Position numbers and translations under genes: made by a program. Below are positions 1-7,085 of a stretch of 10,412 nt of DNA, one piece after another. The first letter of the stretch is position 1; every line of letters begins with the position of its first letter. The stretch comes from an uncultured Ruminococcus sp. (GTDB lineage: Bacteria > Bacillota > Clostridia > Oscillospirales > Ruminococcaceae). The stretch lies in contig CADBQZ010000023.1 of assembly GCA_902796865.1 (NCBI GenBank), forward strand, positions 1 through 10,412. The letters run 5' to 3'. Below the pieces are notes generated by a model, which made no database searches, was not told the origin of the DNA, and worked only from the letters and a program-made list of their open reading frames with translations.

Positions 1-1061
1 GTCGGCAGCAAGGCGTGGTGATCGGAAACCTTTTTGTCATTGATAACGGCACCGATATTTGGATCAAAAATGTTAATACTCATAAAATCACCGCCAATCG
101 GCACAAGCTGTCTTATCTTTTCAACCATTCCGGAGGTAACATAATTACTGTCGGTACGAGGATATGTTATCAGCTTTTTCTCATAGAGTTCCTGCGCTAT
201 ATCCAGTGTCTGTTTTGCCGTATAGCCAAAAAGACGGTTAGCGGTTTTTTGTAAGTCTGCCAAATTAAAAAGCTTTGGCGGATTTATTTTTTTATCCTCT
301 TTACTTATTTCGGTTATATAGGCATCGGAATAACTGCATACTGTCAGTAGTTCCTTTGCCTTTGAAAAGCTGTCTATCTTTTCCGATTCGGCTGTAAAGC
401 CGTCACAATTTAGTACGATAGTATAATATTTCTGAGGTGTAAAGCTCTGTATCTGCTGTTCTCTGTCAACGATAAGTGCAAGTGTCGGTGTCTGAACTCT
501 GCCAATAGTGAGCCTTGCGTTATGGACACATGAAAACAGCCGTGAAAAATTCATGCCAACGAGCCAGTCAGCCTTTGCCCTTGCATATCCTGCTTTGTAA
601 AGATCATCATAATTGCTGTCAGGAACAAGGTTTTCAAATCCTTTTTTGATCTCCGAATGTTCAACAGACGATATCCACAAACGCTTGACAGGCTTTTGAC
701 ATTTAGCAAGCTTATATACATATCTGAAAATACATTCGCCCTCACGCCCGGCATCTGTTGCACATATTACCTCATCAGTGTCAGGACGATTAAGAAGTTC
801 CTTTAAGACCTTATACTGCTTATAAGTGTTTTTCAGGACCTCAAATCTCCATCTTTCGGGAAGTATAGGCAGATCCGACACATTCCACCTTTTGTATTTT
901 TCATCGTATTTTTCGGGTTGTGCCGGTTCGACCAAGTGACCAACACACCATGATACTACGTAGCCGTTCCCCTCACGGCAGCCATCGCCGTTTTTTTCTG
1001 CTCCGAGTACAGAAGCAATCTCTGCCCCAACACTCGACTTTTCCGCTATCACTAATTTCAT
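1..1061 (-). CDS. topB: DNA topoisomerase III (type IA), N-terminal 353 residues; 3' end outside the window
   Basis: Type IA topoisomerases relax DNA by cutting one strand through a tyrosine; element-borne TopB copies are standard at this end of Tn1549-like conjugation modules. The frame opens with MKLVIAEKSSVGAEIASVLG, the TOPRIM start (usual form AEKPS; here the Pro is Ser). It continues with the acidic TOPRIM motif ATDAGREGE at residues 101-109, a GRVQTPTLALIV segment near 187-198, and the active-site segment LITYPRTDSNYV, in which Tyr300 is the predicted catalytic residue. The frame stays open to base 3, so the C-terminal part is missing only because the window ends. The ATG at 1061 lies 5 nt after the DUF4366 stop. 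Its ribosome site, GAGGAAG, lies inside the Glu-rich 3' end of that gene, suggesting coupled translation. Family assignment is near certain; the exact role in transfer is inferred. Confidence 0.96.
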   Translation of the reverse strand, partial: MKLVIAEKSSVGAEIASVLGAEKNGDGCREGNGYVVSWCVGHLVEPAQPEKYDEKYKRWNVSDLPILPERWRFEVLKNTYKQYKVLKELLNRPDTDEVICATDAGREGECIFRYVYKLAKCQKPVKRLWISSVEHSEIKKGFENLVPDSNYDDLYKAGYARAKADWLVGMNFSRLFSCVHNARLTIGRVQTPTLALIVDREQQIQSFTPQKYYTIVLNCDGFTAESEKIDSFSKAKELLTVCSYSDAYITEISKEDKKINPPKLFNLADLQKTANRLFGYTAKQTLDIAQELYEKKLITYPRTDSNYVTSGMVEKIRQLVPIGGDFMSINIFDPNIGAVINDKKVSDHHALLP

Positions 1062-1066
1062 TGTTT

Positions 1067-1885
1067 TTATTCTTCCTCTATTTCTTCTATTTCCTCCGGT
1101 TGCTCCTCAAAGTCTGATGTATCTTCAGGAACTGCATCAAAATCGGTATCATAAGCAGAGCTTTTTCTTCCACCTTTCGACTTGAATAAGTATGCAATCA
1201 GGGCGATAACAGCACTTATGCCTAGAGCAGCTGCTATCCAAATTATGTTACTTTTCCAATCGACACCTTTTTTATCCATCTTAGCTTCTGTTTGCATAGT
1301 GTCTGCCGATGTACTTGCTTTGCTGTCAGATACTGCTGATGTTTGCTGTTCCTGCTGTTCGATCTTCTCTATATCTTTGACTGCTTCATCATTGATCTTG
1401 TTAGTATTTCCGCTATTTTTGTCAAGCAGTGAAGTTAGATCAGCCGTATCCACACTATTGAGGAAGAGACACGTTCCGTCAGTATTATTGATTATCAGGT
1501 AAAACACATCACCCGAACGTGTTGTGACTGTGAACATAGACTTATCGTTATAGTCGATAGTAGTACTGTTGATTGCAAGGGCATTATTTTTTAAATTTTC
1601 ATTGAGATTGGCAGCGTTTTCATTTCCTACATACTCCATAACCTCATTATAGAACTCACCGCTTTCCAGTTTGTTTGGATCTACCATTACACTTCCTGCA
1701 TCTGCATGATGCACGTCCGCATTTGGAACGTTTACAGAAGCTGCTGTTGTATTTGTTACTGCGACCGAACCTGTAGGAACAGGCTGAGTGCTTACTTCTT
1801 CGTCGGCACTTACAGTAATTAATGATATAGCTACTGTTGATATAAAGACTGATAATATCGCCGATTTAATCCTTTTCATCTTCAT
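1067..1885 (-). CDS. DUF4366 (CD1107-family) mobile element membrane protein
   Basis: A 272-residue protein of the conserved but uncharacterised DUF4366 family found just upstream of topB in clostridial conjugative elements. Residues below are counted from the farthest-upstream ATG at 1900. A signal peptide covers about 11-32 (ending VSADEE). It is followed by a Thr/Val-rich linker, then an extracellular domain at about 75-160 holding the characteristic TTRSGDVFYLIIN segment at 126-138. A Gln/Ser/Thr-rich stalk comes next, then a transmembrane helix at about 219-239 and a Lys-containing, then strongly acidic cytoplasmic tail ending in a Glu run. The start at 1885 is preferred because GGAGG at 1894-1898 lies 8 nt before it and sits inside the longer frame. 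The gene overlaps the upstream coiled-coil gene by 20 nt. Topology suggests an envelope protein facing the peptidoglycan; function is unknown. Confidence 0.87.
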   Translation of the reverse strand: MKMKRIKSAILSVFISTVAISLITVSADEEVSTQPVPTGSVAVTNTTAASVNVPNADVHHADAGSVMVDPNKLESGEFYNEVMEYVGNENAANLNENLKNNALAINSTTIDYNDKSMFTVTTRSGDVFYLIINNTDGTCLFLNSVDTADLTSLLDKNSGNTNKINDEAVKDIEKIEQQEQQTSAVSDSKASTSADTMQTEAKMDKKGVDWKSNIIWIAAALGISAVIALIAYLFKSKGGRKSSAYDTDFDAVPEDTSDFEEQPEEIEEIEEE

Positions 1886-2186
1886 TTTCATTACCTCCAT
1901 ACATCATATTTCGTATCTCAGATGTTCCGACTATATTTGTTCCTTTATCTGTATGCTGCTCATTTTTCTGAGCCTGAGCTTTTTTGTACATTGCTATAGC
2001 TTCTGTTAATTCCTCAGCTGAAAGCTTATTATAAAGACTTTGGAGTTCCATAATATCAAGGTCGATTTTTCTGAGTTCTTTCTGCCACTTTTCTCGAAGT
2101 TCCGTATGTTTCCCGATATTTTTTTCTGCTTGTTCTCTTTTCTTTTTGAGCATTATCATTTTATCTCTGTAAACATTATCTCTCAT
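1866..2186 (-). CDS. Small coiled-coil protein, DUF4315-like
   Basis: A 106-residue soluble protein with no signal peptide or membrane segment. Residues about 10-75 are rich in Lys, Glu, Leu and Gln and look like a helical coiled coil, for example around KHTELREKWQKELRKIDLDI. The rest is a polar tail ending in acidic residues. Small DUF4315 proteins with this kind of helix stand between the CD1108 hydrolase and DUF4366 in Tn1549-like elements, and this gene is in that place. Sequence resemblance is loose, and it is longer than the DUF4315 proteins I know, so the family call rests mostly on position. The ATG has a good AAGGAG site 8 nt upstream, which overlaps the end of the dockerin gene. Function is unknown. 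Confidence 0.6.
   Translation of the reverse strand: MRDNVYRDKMIMLKKKREQAEKNIGKHTELREKWQKELRKIDLDIMELQSLYNKLSAEELTEAIAMYKKAQAQKNEQHTDKGTNIVGTSEIRNMMYGGNENEDEKD
1894..1898 (-). promoter_or_regulatory. Ribosome binding site GGAGG deciding the DUF4366 start
   Basis: The minus strand reads ATGGAGGTAATGAAAATG. The GGAGG falls inside codons 1-3 of the longest possible frame (ATG at 1900). It is 2 nt from the ATG at 1891 and 8 nt from the ATG at 1885, so 1885 has the normal spacing. The site lies within the 3' end of the upstream coiled-coil gene. Confidence 0.7.
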
Positions 2187-2197
2187 AGTGATTCTCC

Positions 2198-2953
2198 TTA
2201 TTTGATTTTTATCGGCTTGTACTCTTTTATGTAACTCAGCGGATTTATCAAAGTTCCATTCTCACCACCAAAGGAAACTTCAAGATGAAGACCGTATTCT
2301 TTAGCCATGCCTGTAGCACCTGTTGTTCCTATGACCTGTCCGTTGCGTATCTTATCTCCGACGGACACTGAAACTGTTGACATATGTGAGTATGTTATGC
2401 AATATCCGTCATTGGTCAGCAGACTTACATAATTACCTCTGTTTCCTCCGCACCCACATCCTTCATTTTTGGGCTGATTGTGAGTGCAGGTGTTGCAGAC
2501 TCTGATTATTTTTCCGTCTGCAACAGCAAGTTCCTCTGTTCCACAAGGTACTTTGAAGTCTATACCATTATGAAATTCCAGTGTCCCATCAGACAATTCA
2601 TGATAACCGAATGTTGATATGATGTTTCCAGACCATTCAAAAGCAAACGGACTTGAAACTGCCTTAATCTCTGTTGTGGCATAGCCTTTTGCAAGCGCCT
2701 GAGCAAGTGATGAAGCATCACGAACATTGACTTTACCGTTTCCGTCATAATCGGCTACAATAAGCGACAGGTCCTCTGCTCTACGTTCTGCAAGCTTTCT
2801 TGCTATCATCGCACAATCACTAACATTTACTTTGCCGTCACCATTGACATCTCCGAGCTGTACTCCGGCAGATGTATCTGCTGATACCGCCAATGCAGCT
2901 GAATTAACTGTTAGAACAGCTGCCACTCCTGATAATATCTTTTTCAATTTCAT
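2198..2953 (-). CDS. Secreted dockerin-M23 (LytM-like) peptidase-fold protein, probably catalytically impaired
   Basis: A 251-residue exported protein. Residues 1-25 are a signal peptide (Lys-rich start, hydrophobic core, likely cut after AVSA). Two type I dockerin calcium loops follow: DVNGDGKVNVSD at 35-46 and DYDGNGKVNVRD at 68-79, each with its helix. Dockerins normally dock secreted enzymes onto cohesin scaffoldins. Residues about 98-247 are an M23 domain closely resembling the C-terminus of the preceding gene. Predicted zinc ligands His128, Asp132 and His223 and the accessory His190 are present. However, the first His of the usual HxH motif is Gly221, so it may bind zinc or peptidoglycan without cutting efficiently. 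A Cys-rich insertion lies at 153-168. ATG follows the upstream TGA by one base, with AAGGAG 9 nt before it. This gene is an addition to the usual backbone. Domain calls are firm; role is inferred. Confidence 0.9.
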   Translation of the reverse strand: MKLKKILSGVAAVLTVNSAALAVSADTSAGVQLGDVNGDGKVNVSDCAMIARKLAERRAEDLSLIVADYDGNGKVNVRDASSLAQALAKGYATTEIKAVSSPFAFEWSGNIISTFGYHELSDGTLEFHNGIDFKVPCGTEELAVADGKIIRVCNTCTHNQPKNEGCGCGGNRGNYVSLLTNDGYCITYSHMSTVSVSVGDKIRNGQVIGTTGATGMAKEYGLHLEVSFGGENGTLINPLSYIKEYKPIKIK

Positions 2954-2954
2954 G

Positions 2955-4655
2955 TCATTTCTCCTTATTTTTCTTATTATTGATATCTTCTATAGGCACA
3001 TAGTCCTGAATGAAATTCATTGGGTCTAAAACATCTCCCCAAAGACCGCCCGAACGTACCTCCAAGTGAAGATGAACTCCGGTAGACCAGCCTGTGCACC
3101 CTGCTGTGCCTATCGGCTGTCCATTTTTTACCGTATCTCCAACATTTACATATACGTCCTGCATATGACCGTATCTGATAAAGTATCCGTCATCTGTTTG
3201 AATAACAACACTTCGACCGTATCCGTCACCGCAGCAGTTTCCATCCTTTGAGTAGTCATGAGTGCAGGAATTGTTTGCCGTGACAATAACGCCGTCGGCA
3301 ATTGCAAGTTCTTCCGTGCCACGAGCAACACCGAAGTCCAAACCTTTGTGAAATTCAACGTTTCCACCGCCCCAATCTCTGTAACCGAATGGAGAAGTGA
3401 TGTACCCAGACCAATCAAAGGCGAACGGTGATGAAAACGCTTTTACCGCACCACCTTTATGTTCATAGTAATCCTGATATTTTTTCTTTTGCTCATCGTT
3501 CAAGTATTCATTGAGAATATCGTCCCACGATTTGGCTTCGGTTATCTTGTATTCAAGCTGACGATCTTTGATCGTGTAATTGATAACGTACATCTTGCTG
3601 AAAACTTCGGTTATAAGGTCTTGTGCATCTTCAAAATGCCATGCATCGACATAAGGGATATAGTAAGCAGATATGAACGATAGCAAAGCATTATTGTCAT
3701 TCATAAAATCACATACCGATGAGCTTTTAGTATCAAAATTCCCTGCGATACCGTCCATACCGGGAACATTATCAAGCTTTGCTTTGATCTGTACCTGTAA
3801 CGCTTGCCAATAAGTCGTAGCTTGCGTAATATCCGCATCGGACGCAGGATATGTATACTGTATTTGTGACTGCGCTTCATTGTAAGCTTCACCACCGGCT
3901 GCAAATACTATCAATATAACAGGCATTAAAAGTAACCAATTCCCAAGAATGAATGCTAGTATTCCCAAGGTCCCCTTTATAAATCCTTTAGATATTTTCT
4001 GCTTTATACGGCTGATAACAGGCATTTTTGAAGCTGCTTTCTTTTTCGCCTGTTTGTTTTTTCTATTGAATATCCTACGCCTGTTCTTCTTATATCGCTT
4101 CTTCTTTGCTATGGGCTTTTGCTTTGATGATGAATGAACAGTATTTGGTTTTAACATATTGCTTTTTTGAGAAATATTGCTGAATGTCTGTCCTATCGAG
4201 CCTTTGCCTTTTACAACTGTACCGTCTGGGAGCATTACTTTGTAATGTGGCTTTGAAGCTTTTGAAAGGGTCTTTTTTATGCCCTTTAACGGAAGTTCCT
4301 TGAATACAGTAAGGCTTTCGGCAGCAGTATCCTCATTACTGCCGTTTTGAGTATTACTGAATCTCTTTGCTTCAATGGCTACACGGCGGTATTTGCTTTT
4401 TCGGTTCTTTTCATATTTGAGTGCCTTATCAAGCTTTTTTATGTTTTCGGGCGTAATATCCTTTGCTTTTAAAGCAACAGTTTTCTTTTGGAAAAGTCCA
4501 TTTTTGCTGTCATAGACTTTTCTCTTTTCAATAATGATGTCTTCTTCCCCACTGTTGCTTAAGGATATATCTGAGGATTTTTTTACATTTTTCTTTGATT
4601 TTTCAAACACATTTCTTGTGTTTTGCTTCTTTAGGCTCTCTTTATCTATAGCCAA
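2955..4655 (-). CDS. CD1108-family membrane-anchored M23 peptidase (transfer-associated cell-wall hydrolase)
   Basis: A 566-residue protein expected to open peptidoglycan for the transfer channel, the VirB1-like role of Gram-positive systems. Residues 1-225 are a long, strongly basic cytoplasmic part, with a Lys/Arg-dense stretch at about 180-222. One transmembrane helix lies at about 228-253. An extracellular middle region (256-400) matches the pattern of CD1108 proteins, including an Ala/Asp-rich helix and a closing segment before the peptidase. The M23 domain spans about 406-555 with all expected residues: His436 and Asp440 (FHKGLDF), His497 (YGHM), and His528 and His530 (GVHLHLEV). A Cys loop, SCTH..CC, is at 463-475. 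The start is TTG: the frame has a stop just upstream and no Met until residue 140. GGTGGTG lies 5 nt before the TTG. The TGA stop is one base from the next gene's ATG. Confidence 0.9.
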   Translation of the reverse strand: MAIDKESLKKQNTRNVFEKSKKNVKKSSDISLSNSGEEDIIIEKRKVYDSKNGLFQKKTVALKAKDITPENIKKLDKALKYEKNRKSKYRRVAIEAKRFSNTQNGSNEDTAAESLTVFKELPLKGIKKTLSKASKPHYKVMLPDGTVVKGKGSIGQTFSNISQKSNMLKPNTVHSSSKQKPIAKKKRYKKNRRRIFNRKNKQAKKKAASKMPVISRIKQKISKGFIKGTLGILAFILGNWLLLMPVILIVFAAGGEAYNEAQSQIQYTYPASDADITQATTYWQALQVQIKAKLDNVPGMDGIAGNFDTKSSSVCDFMNDNNALLSFISAYYIPYVDAWHFEDAQDLITEVFSKMYVINYTIKDRQLEYKITEAKSWDDILNEYLNDEQKKKYQDYYEHKGGAVKAFSSPFAFDWSGYITSPFGYRDWGGGNVEFHKGLDFGVARGTEELAIADGVIVTANNSCTHDYSKDGNCCGDGYGRSVVIQTDDGYFIRYGHMQDVYVNVGDTVKNGQPIGTAGCTGWSTGVHLHLEVRSGGLWGDVLDPMNFIQDYVPIEDINNKKNKEK

Positions 4656-4667
4656 TATATCACCACC
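4653..4667 (-). promoter_or_regulatory. TTG start with weak ribosome site for the M23 peptidase gene
   Basis: The minus strand reads GGTGGTGATATATTG. No in-frame ATG or GTG lies between the upstream in-frame TGA and this TTG, so it is the only workable start for the full-length protein. The GG-rich site departs from the AAGGAG pattern of the neighbouring genes, which may lower expression of the hydrolase. An ATG immediately upstream (ATGGTG) is out of frame and reaches a stop after seven codons. Confidence 0.65.
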
Positions 4668-4674
4668 ATTTCAA

Positions 4675-4693
4675 AATTCGCCAATGGCGAATT
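4675..4693. repeat. Intergenic palindrome copy 1 (8-bp arms, 3-nt loop)
   Basis: AATTCGCC and GGCGAATT face each other across a 3-base loop. On the minus strand the palindrome begins inside the TAA stop of the VirB4 gene and ends about 20 nt before the TTG start of the next gene. It is followed by only four T residues, so it is a poor intrinsic terminator. It might act as an attenuator, an RNA processing or stabilising hairpin, or a protein site. A near-identical copy lies at 8634-8650. Confidence 0.8.
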
Positions 4694-7085
4694 ATCCCTC
4701 ATAGCTTGTGTTCATGATCTCATAGAGCCTTGTATTCTTCGGGAAACTATCCTTGAATGGCACGACCGCACCATTTGAATTTTTGTCCTTGTCATTATAG
4801 TAAATAAGCCCCTCACCGCAGCCTGTGTCAGTAATAAACTCCATTTCCAAGGGCGAGATATTCAGCTTTTCCGCAATTATCTCCCTGTCACCCGATGCTT
4901 GTCCAAGCAGAGTTATAAAGGCTGAATTTTTAAGGATATTCTCTATCTGCGGAGAAAGCAGGATATCTGTAACATTTTGAGTGATACCTGTAGGAAGTGC
5001 GTTCCATTTCCTGAAACGCTTCCACATATCAACACAGTATTCCGCAGTTTGACTGTCACGGAGAAGTAAGTGGAATTCGTCAATGTAGAAATGTGTGTAT
5101 TTATGTTCGTCACGTCCCTGTGAAACCCTGTTCCAAACGTAATCCATAACAACAAGCAGTCCCATTTTATGTAGGTGTTTGGACAGCTTTTTGATGTTGA
5201 AGCAGACAACACGATTGTCAACATTCACATTCGTTCTGTGATTAAAAATTGACAGTGAGCCTTTGACAAATATCTCCAGTGCATCAGCTACTCCCTGTGC
5301 GTGTTCATTGTTTTCCTGATTACGCAGTTCGTTGTACAGATCTTCAAAGATAGGTACATTGTCGGGCTTTGGGTCTGCGATATACGGTTCATATATACGC
5401 TTTACGCATCGGTCTATAATTGACTTTTCCGCTGCGGTCAGCCCCGATACATTACCGCTGCTGATAGCTGCTTCACAAATCGAAAGTATAAATTGAGACT
5501 TGACCGCAACAGGATCGTCCTCATGCTCGTCAGATTTCAGGTTTATATCGAATGGATTTATATGATGCTGTGATGAAGCGGAAATATCAATTATAACACC
5601 GCCGAGAGCTTTTGCCATTTCGCAGTATTCCGCTTCCGGGTCGCAAATGATTATACGGTCAACGGTACGGAAAAAGTTGTCCAGTATCTCACGTTTAGCT
5701 GTGAATGATTTTCCTGTTCCTGCCATTCCTAAAATCAATGCGCCAAGATTTATCAGCATTTTTCGGCTTATAGCAATAAGCTGATTTGACACGGGGTTGT
5801 ATCCTCGGTATGTAGCACCTTTTTCAAATACTTCTTGTGAAGTAAACGGCATGAACGTTGCAAGTTCTGTTGTGATGAATGGACGGTTTATCGGCACTTT
5901 ATTCACTCCCAATGGCAATGTGGACATGGCAGCTTCTTCTTGCAGATCATCAAGTGACTTTAACTCACAGTTGTACTTCTGCGTTACCGAGCGCACATCA
6001 TTTTCAATACCGAGAATTTCATTCATATTGTGACCATAGATAGTCACCGTCAATGTGGTGTCAAAGATACGCTGATTACGTCTTGAAATTGCATTGTAAA
6101 TGCTTTCACATGAATCAATTTCCGAAACCAAATTCATGGACAAAATATCCCCGTCATGACCACGTTGAGCAGCTTTCTGCTGTAGTCCTACCTTTACACC
6201 ATTTATCGTAGTCAGTTTTTTTGAAGCGAAATTCAGAGCCTTGTTCTGCGTTTTGCTTTTGGTGTGAATATTGATAGCAATGTTGCCGTGAGCTGCCATT
6301 ATTTCCTCGATAATCCTGTCGGAAATTTCTGCGTTGTCTATCAGAATAAAGTACGCTTTTCCGAATGTCCGACCAATTCGGAAAGTATCAAGTTTTGAAA
6401 AGTCCATTGAAGTCGGTGCAATGCTGTCTTTGACAGAAACACCACGATATATCCTTGTTTCCCACGAAAAATTGAATGGTGTTACCTCCAGTGGATGCAG
6501 GCTGTCTTTGAGAAGATGAAGTCTTTCAGTACCATTCAGTGGTACTGCCCGAACGTGCATTTTCTTGAATTTTCGGATAATATCGTTTTCTGTTCTTTGC
6601 AGGATACTCTGAGCTTTTTTGAAGTTCTGCTCATGCACTCCGAAGGTCAGGTACTTTGCCTTTACCGTACCGTTGTTACATCTGTCAAATGTGTCATAAA
6701 GCATTTGCTGATATTCTTCATGAAGCTTTTGCAGCTCGGGATCGGCGTACTTTTTCTTCGGAAGCGCAATATCACATTTAAACTTTTTCTCGTCAATAGT
6801 CTTATTCTGAAACGTAAATTGAATGTCAATATCTGATTCAAACGTGTTGAGGAAGTCACAGTATTTGCGGAAGATGTTCTCCTGTTCCTCTTCGTCAGCC
6901 AATTCATAGTTTATATCAGCAAACTGCACCGTCTTTGTATAGTAGTCATCCTCAACCATGCATATACCGTCTTTACGCATATCTTTGAACGGTATGCACT
7001 GCTGAACTGTTTTAGGCAGTCCGCTTTTTATTTTTTTCAGACTTACCGGTTTTAGTGTTTTTGTTTTTTTGCTGAATAGTGCCAT
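4692..7085 (-). CDS. virB4: VirB4-like conjugation ATPase (TraE/TrsE family)
   Basis: A 797-residue cytoplasmic AAA-type ATPase that powers assembly and work of the type IV secretion channel; the length is normal for the family. The N-terminal half (about 1-400) is the variable VirB4 region that contacts the channel, including the KTVQQCIPFKDM segment near 25. The ATPase half begins with Walker A GMAGTGKS at 453-460, followed by CDPEAEYCEMAKALGG at 481-496. Walker B is HFYIDEFHLLL at 665-675, and the later TGITQNVTDILLSP segment at 699-712 is also typical. All key nucleotide-binding residues are intact. The ATG is the first start after in-frame stops; AAGGAGG at 7098-7104 lies 12 nt upstream, a slightly long spacing. 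The gene begins 74 nt inside the PrgI frame, an unusually long overlap. Its stop codon is part of a palindrome. Confidence 0.96.
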   Translation of the reverse strand: MALFSKKTKTLKPVSLKKIKSGLPKTVQQCIPFKDMRKDGICMVEDDYYTKTVQFADINYELADEEEQENIFRKYCDFLNTFESDIDIQFTFQNKTIDEKKFKCDIALPKKKYADPELQKLHEEYQQMLYDTFDRCNNGTVKAKYLTFGVHEQNFKKAQSILQRTENDIIRKFKKMHVRAVPLNGTERLHLLKDSLHPLEVTPFNFSWETRIYRGVSVKDSIAPTSMDFSKLDTFRIGRTFGKAYFILIDNAEISDRIIEEIMAAHGNIAINIHTKSKTQNKALNFASKKLTTINGVKVGLQQKAAQRGHDGDILSMNLVSEIDSCESIYNAISRRNQRIFDTTLTVTIYGHNMNEILGIENDVRSVTQKYNCELKSLDDLQEEAAMSTLPLGVNKVPINRPFITTELATFMPFTSQEVFEKGATYRGYNPVSNQLIAISRKMLINLGALILGMAGTGKSFTAKREILDNFFRTVDRIIICDPEAEYCEMAKALGGVIIDISASSQHHINPFDINLKSDEHEDDPVAVKSQFILSICEAAISSGNVSGLTAAEKSIIDRCVKRIYEPYIADPKPDNVPIFEDLYNELRNQENNEHAQGVADALEIFVKGSLSIFNHRTNVNVDNRVVCFNIKKLSKHLHKMGLLVVMDYVWNRVSQGRDEHKYTHFYIDEFHLLLRDSQTAEYCVDMWKRFRKWNALPTGITQNVTDILLSPQIENILKNSAFITLLGQASGDREIIAEKLNISPLEMEFITDTGCGEGLIYYNDKDKNSNGAVVPFKDSFPKNTRLYEIMNTSYEG

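Noticed and set aside
551..763. 70-codon minus-strand frame inside topB
   Set aside because: It is a different frame within the well-supported topoisomerase gene and has no recognisable features.
920..1117. Plus-strand frame ending in a hydrophobic Leu/Phe-rich run
   Set aside because: Antisense to topB and DUF4366; the hydrophobic run is the antisense of the Glu-rich tail codons, with no ribosome site.
1182..1502. 106-codon plus-strand frame antisense to DUF4366
   Set aside because: Hydrophobic composition is an antisense shadow; no start signal and no family pattern.
3146..3418. 90-codon minus-strand frame inside the M23 domain
   Set aside because: Out-of-frame shadow of a domain whose catalytic residues are all visible in the main frame.
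6495..6836. 113-codon plus-strand frame antisense to VirB4
   Set aside because: No ribosome site or recognisable domain; VirB4 on the other strand is continuous.
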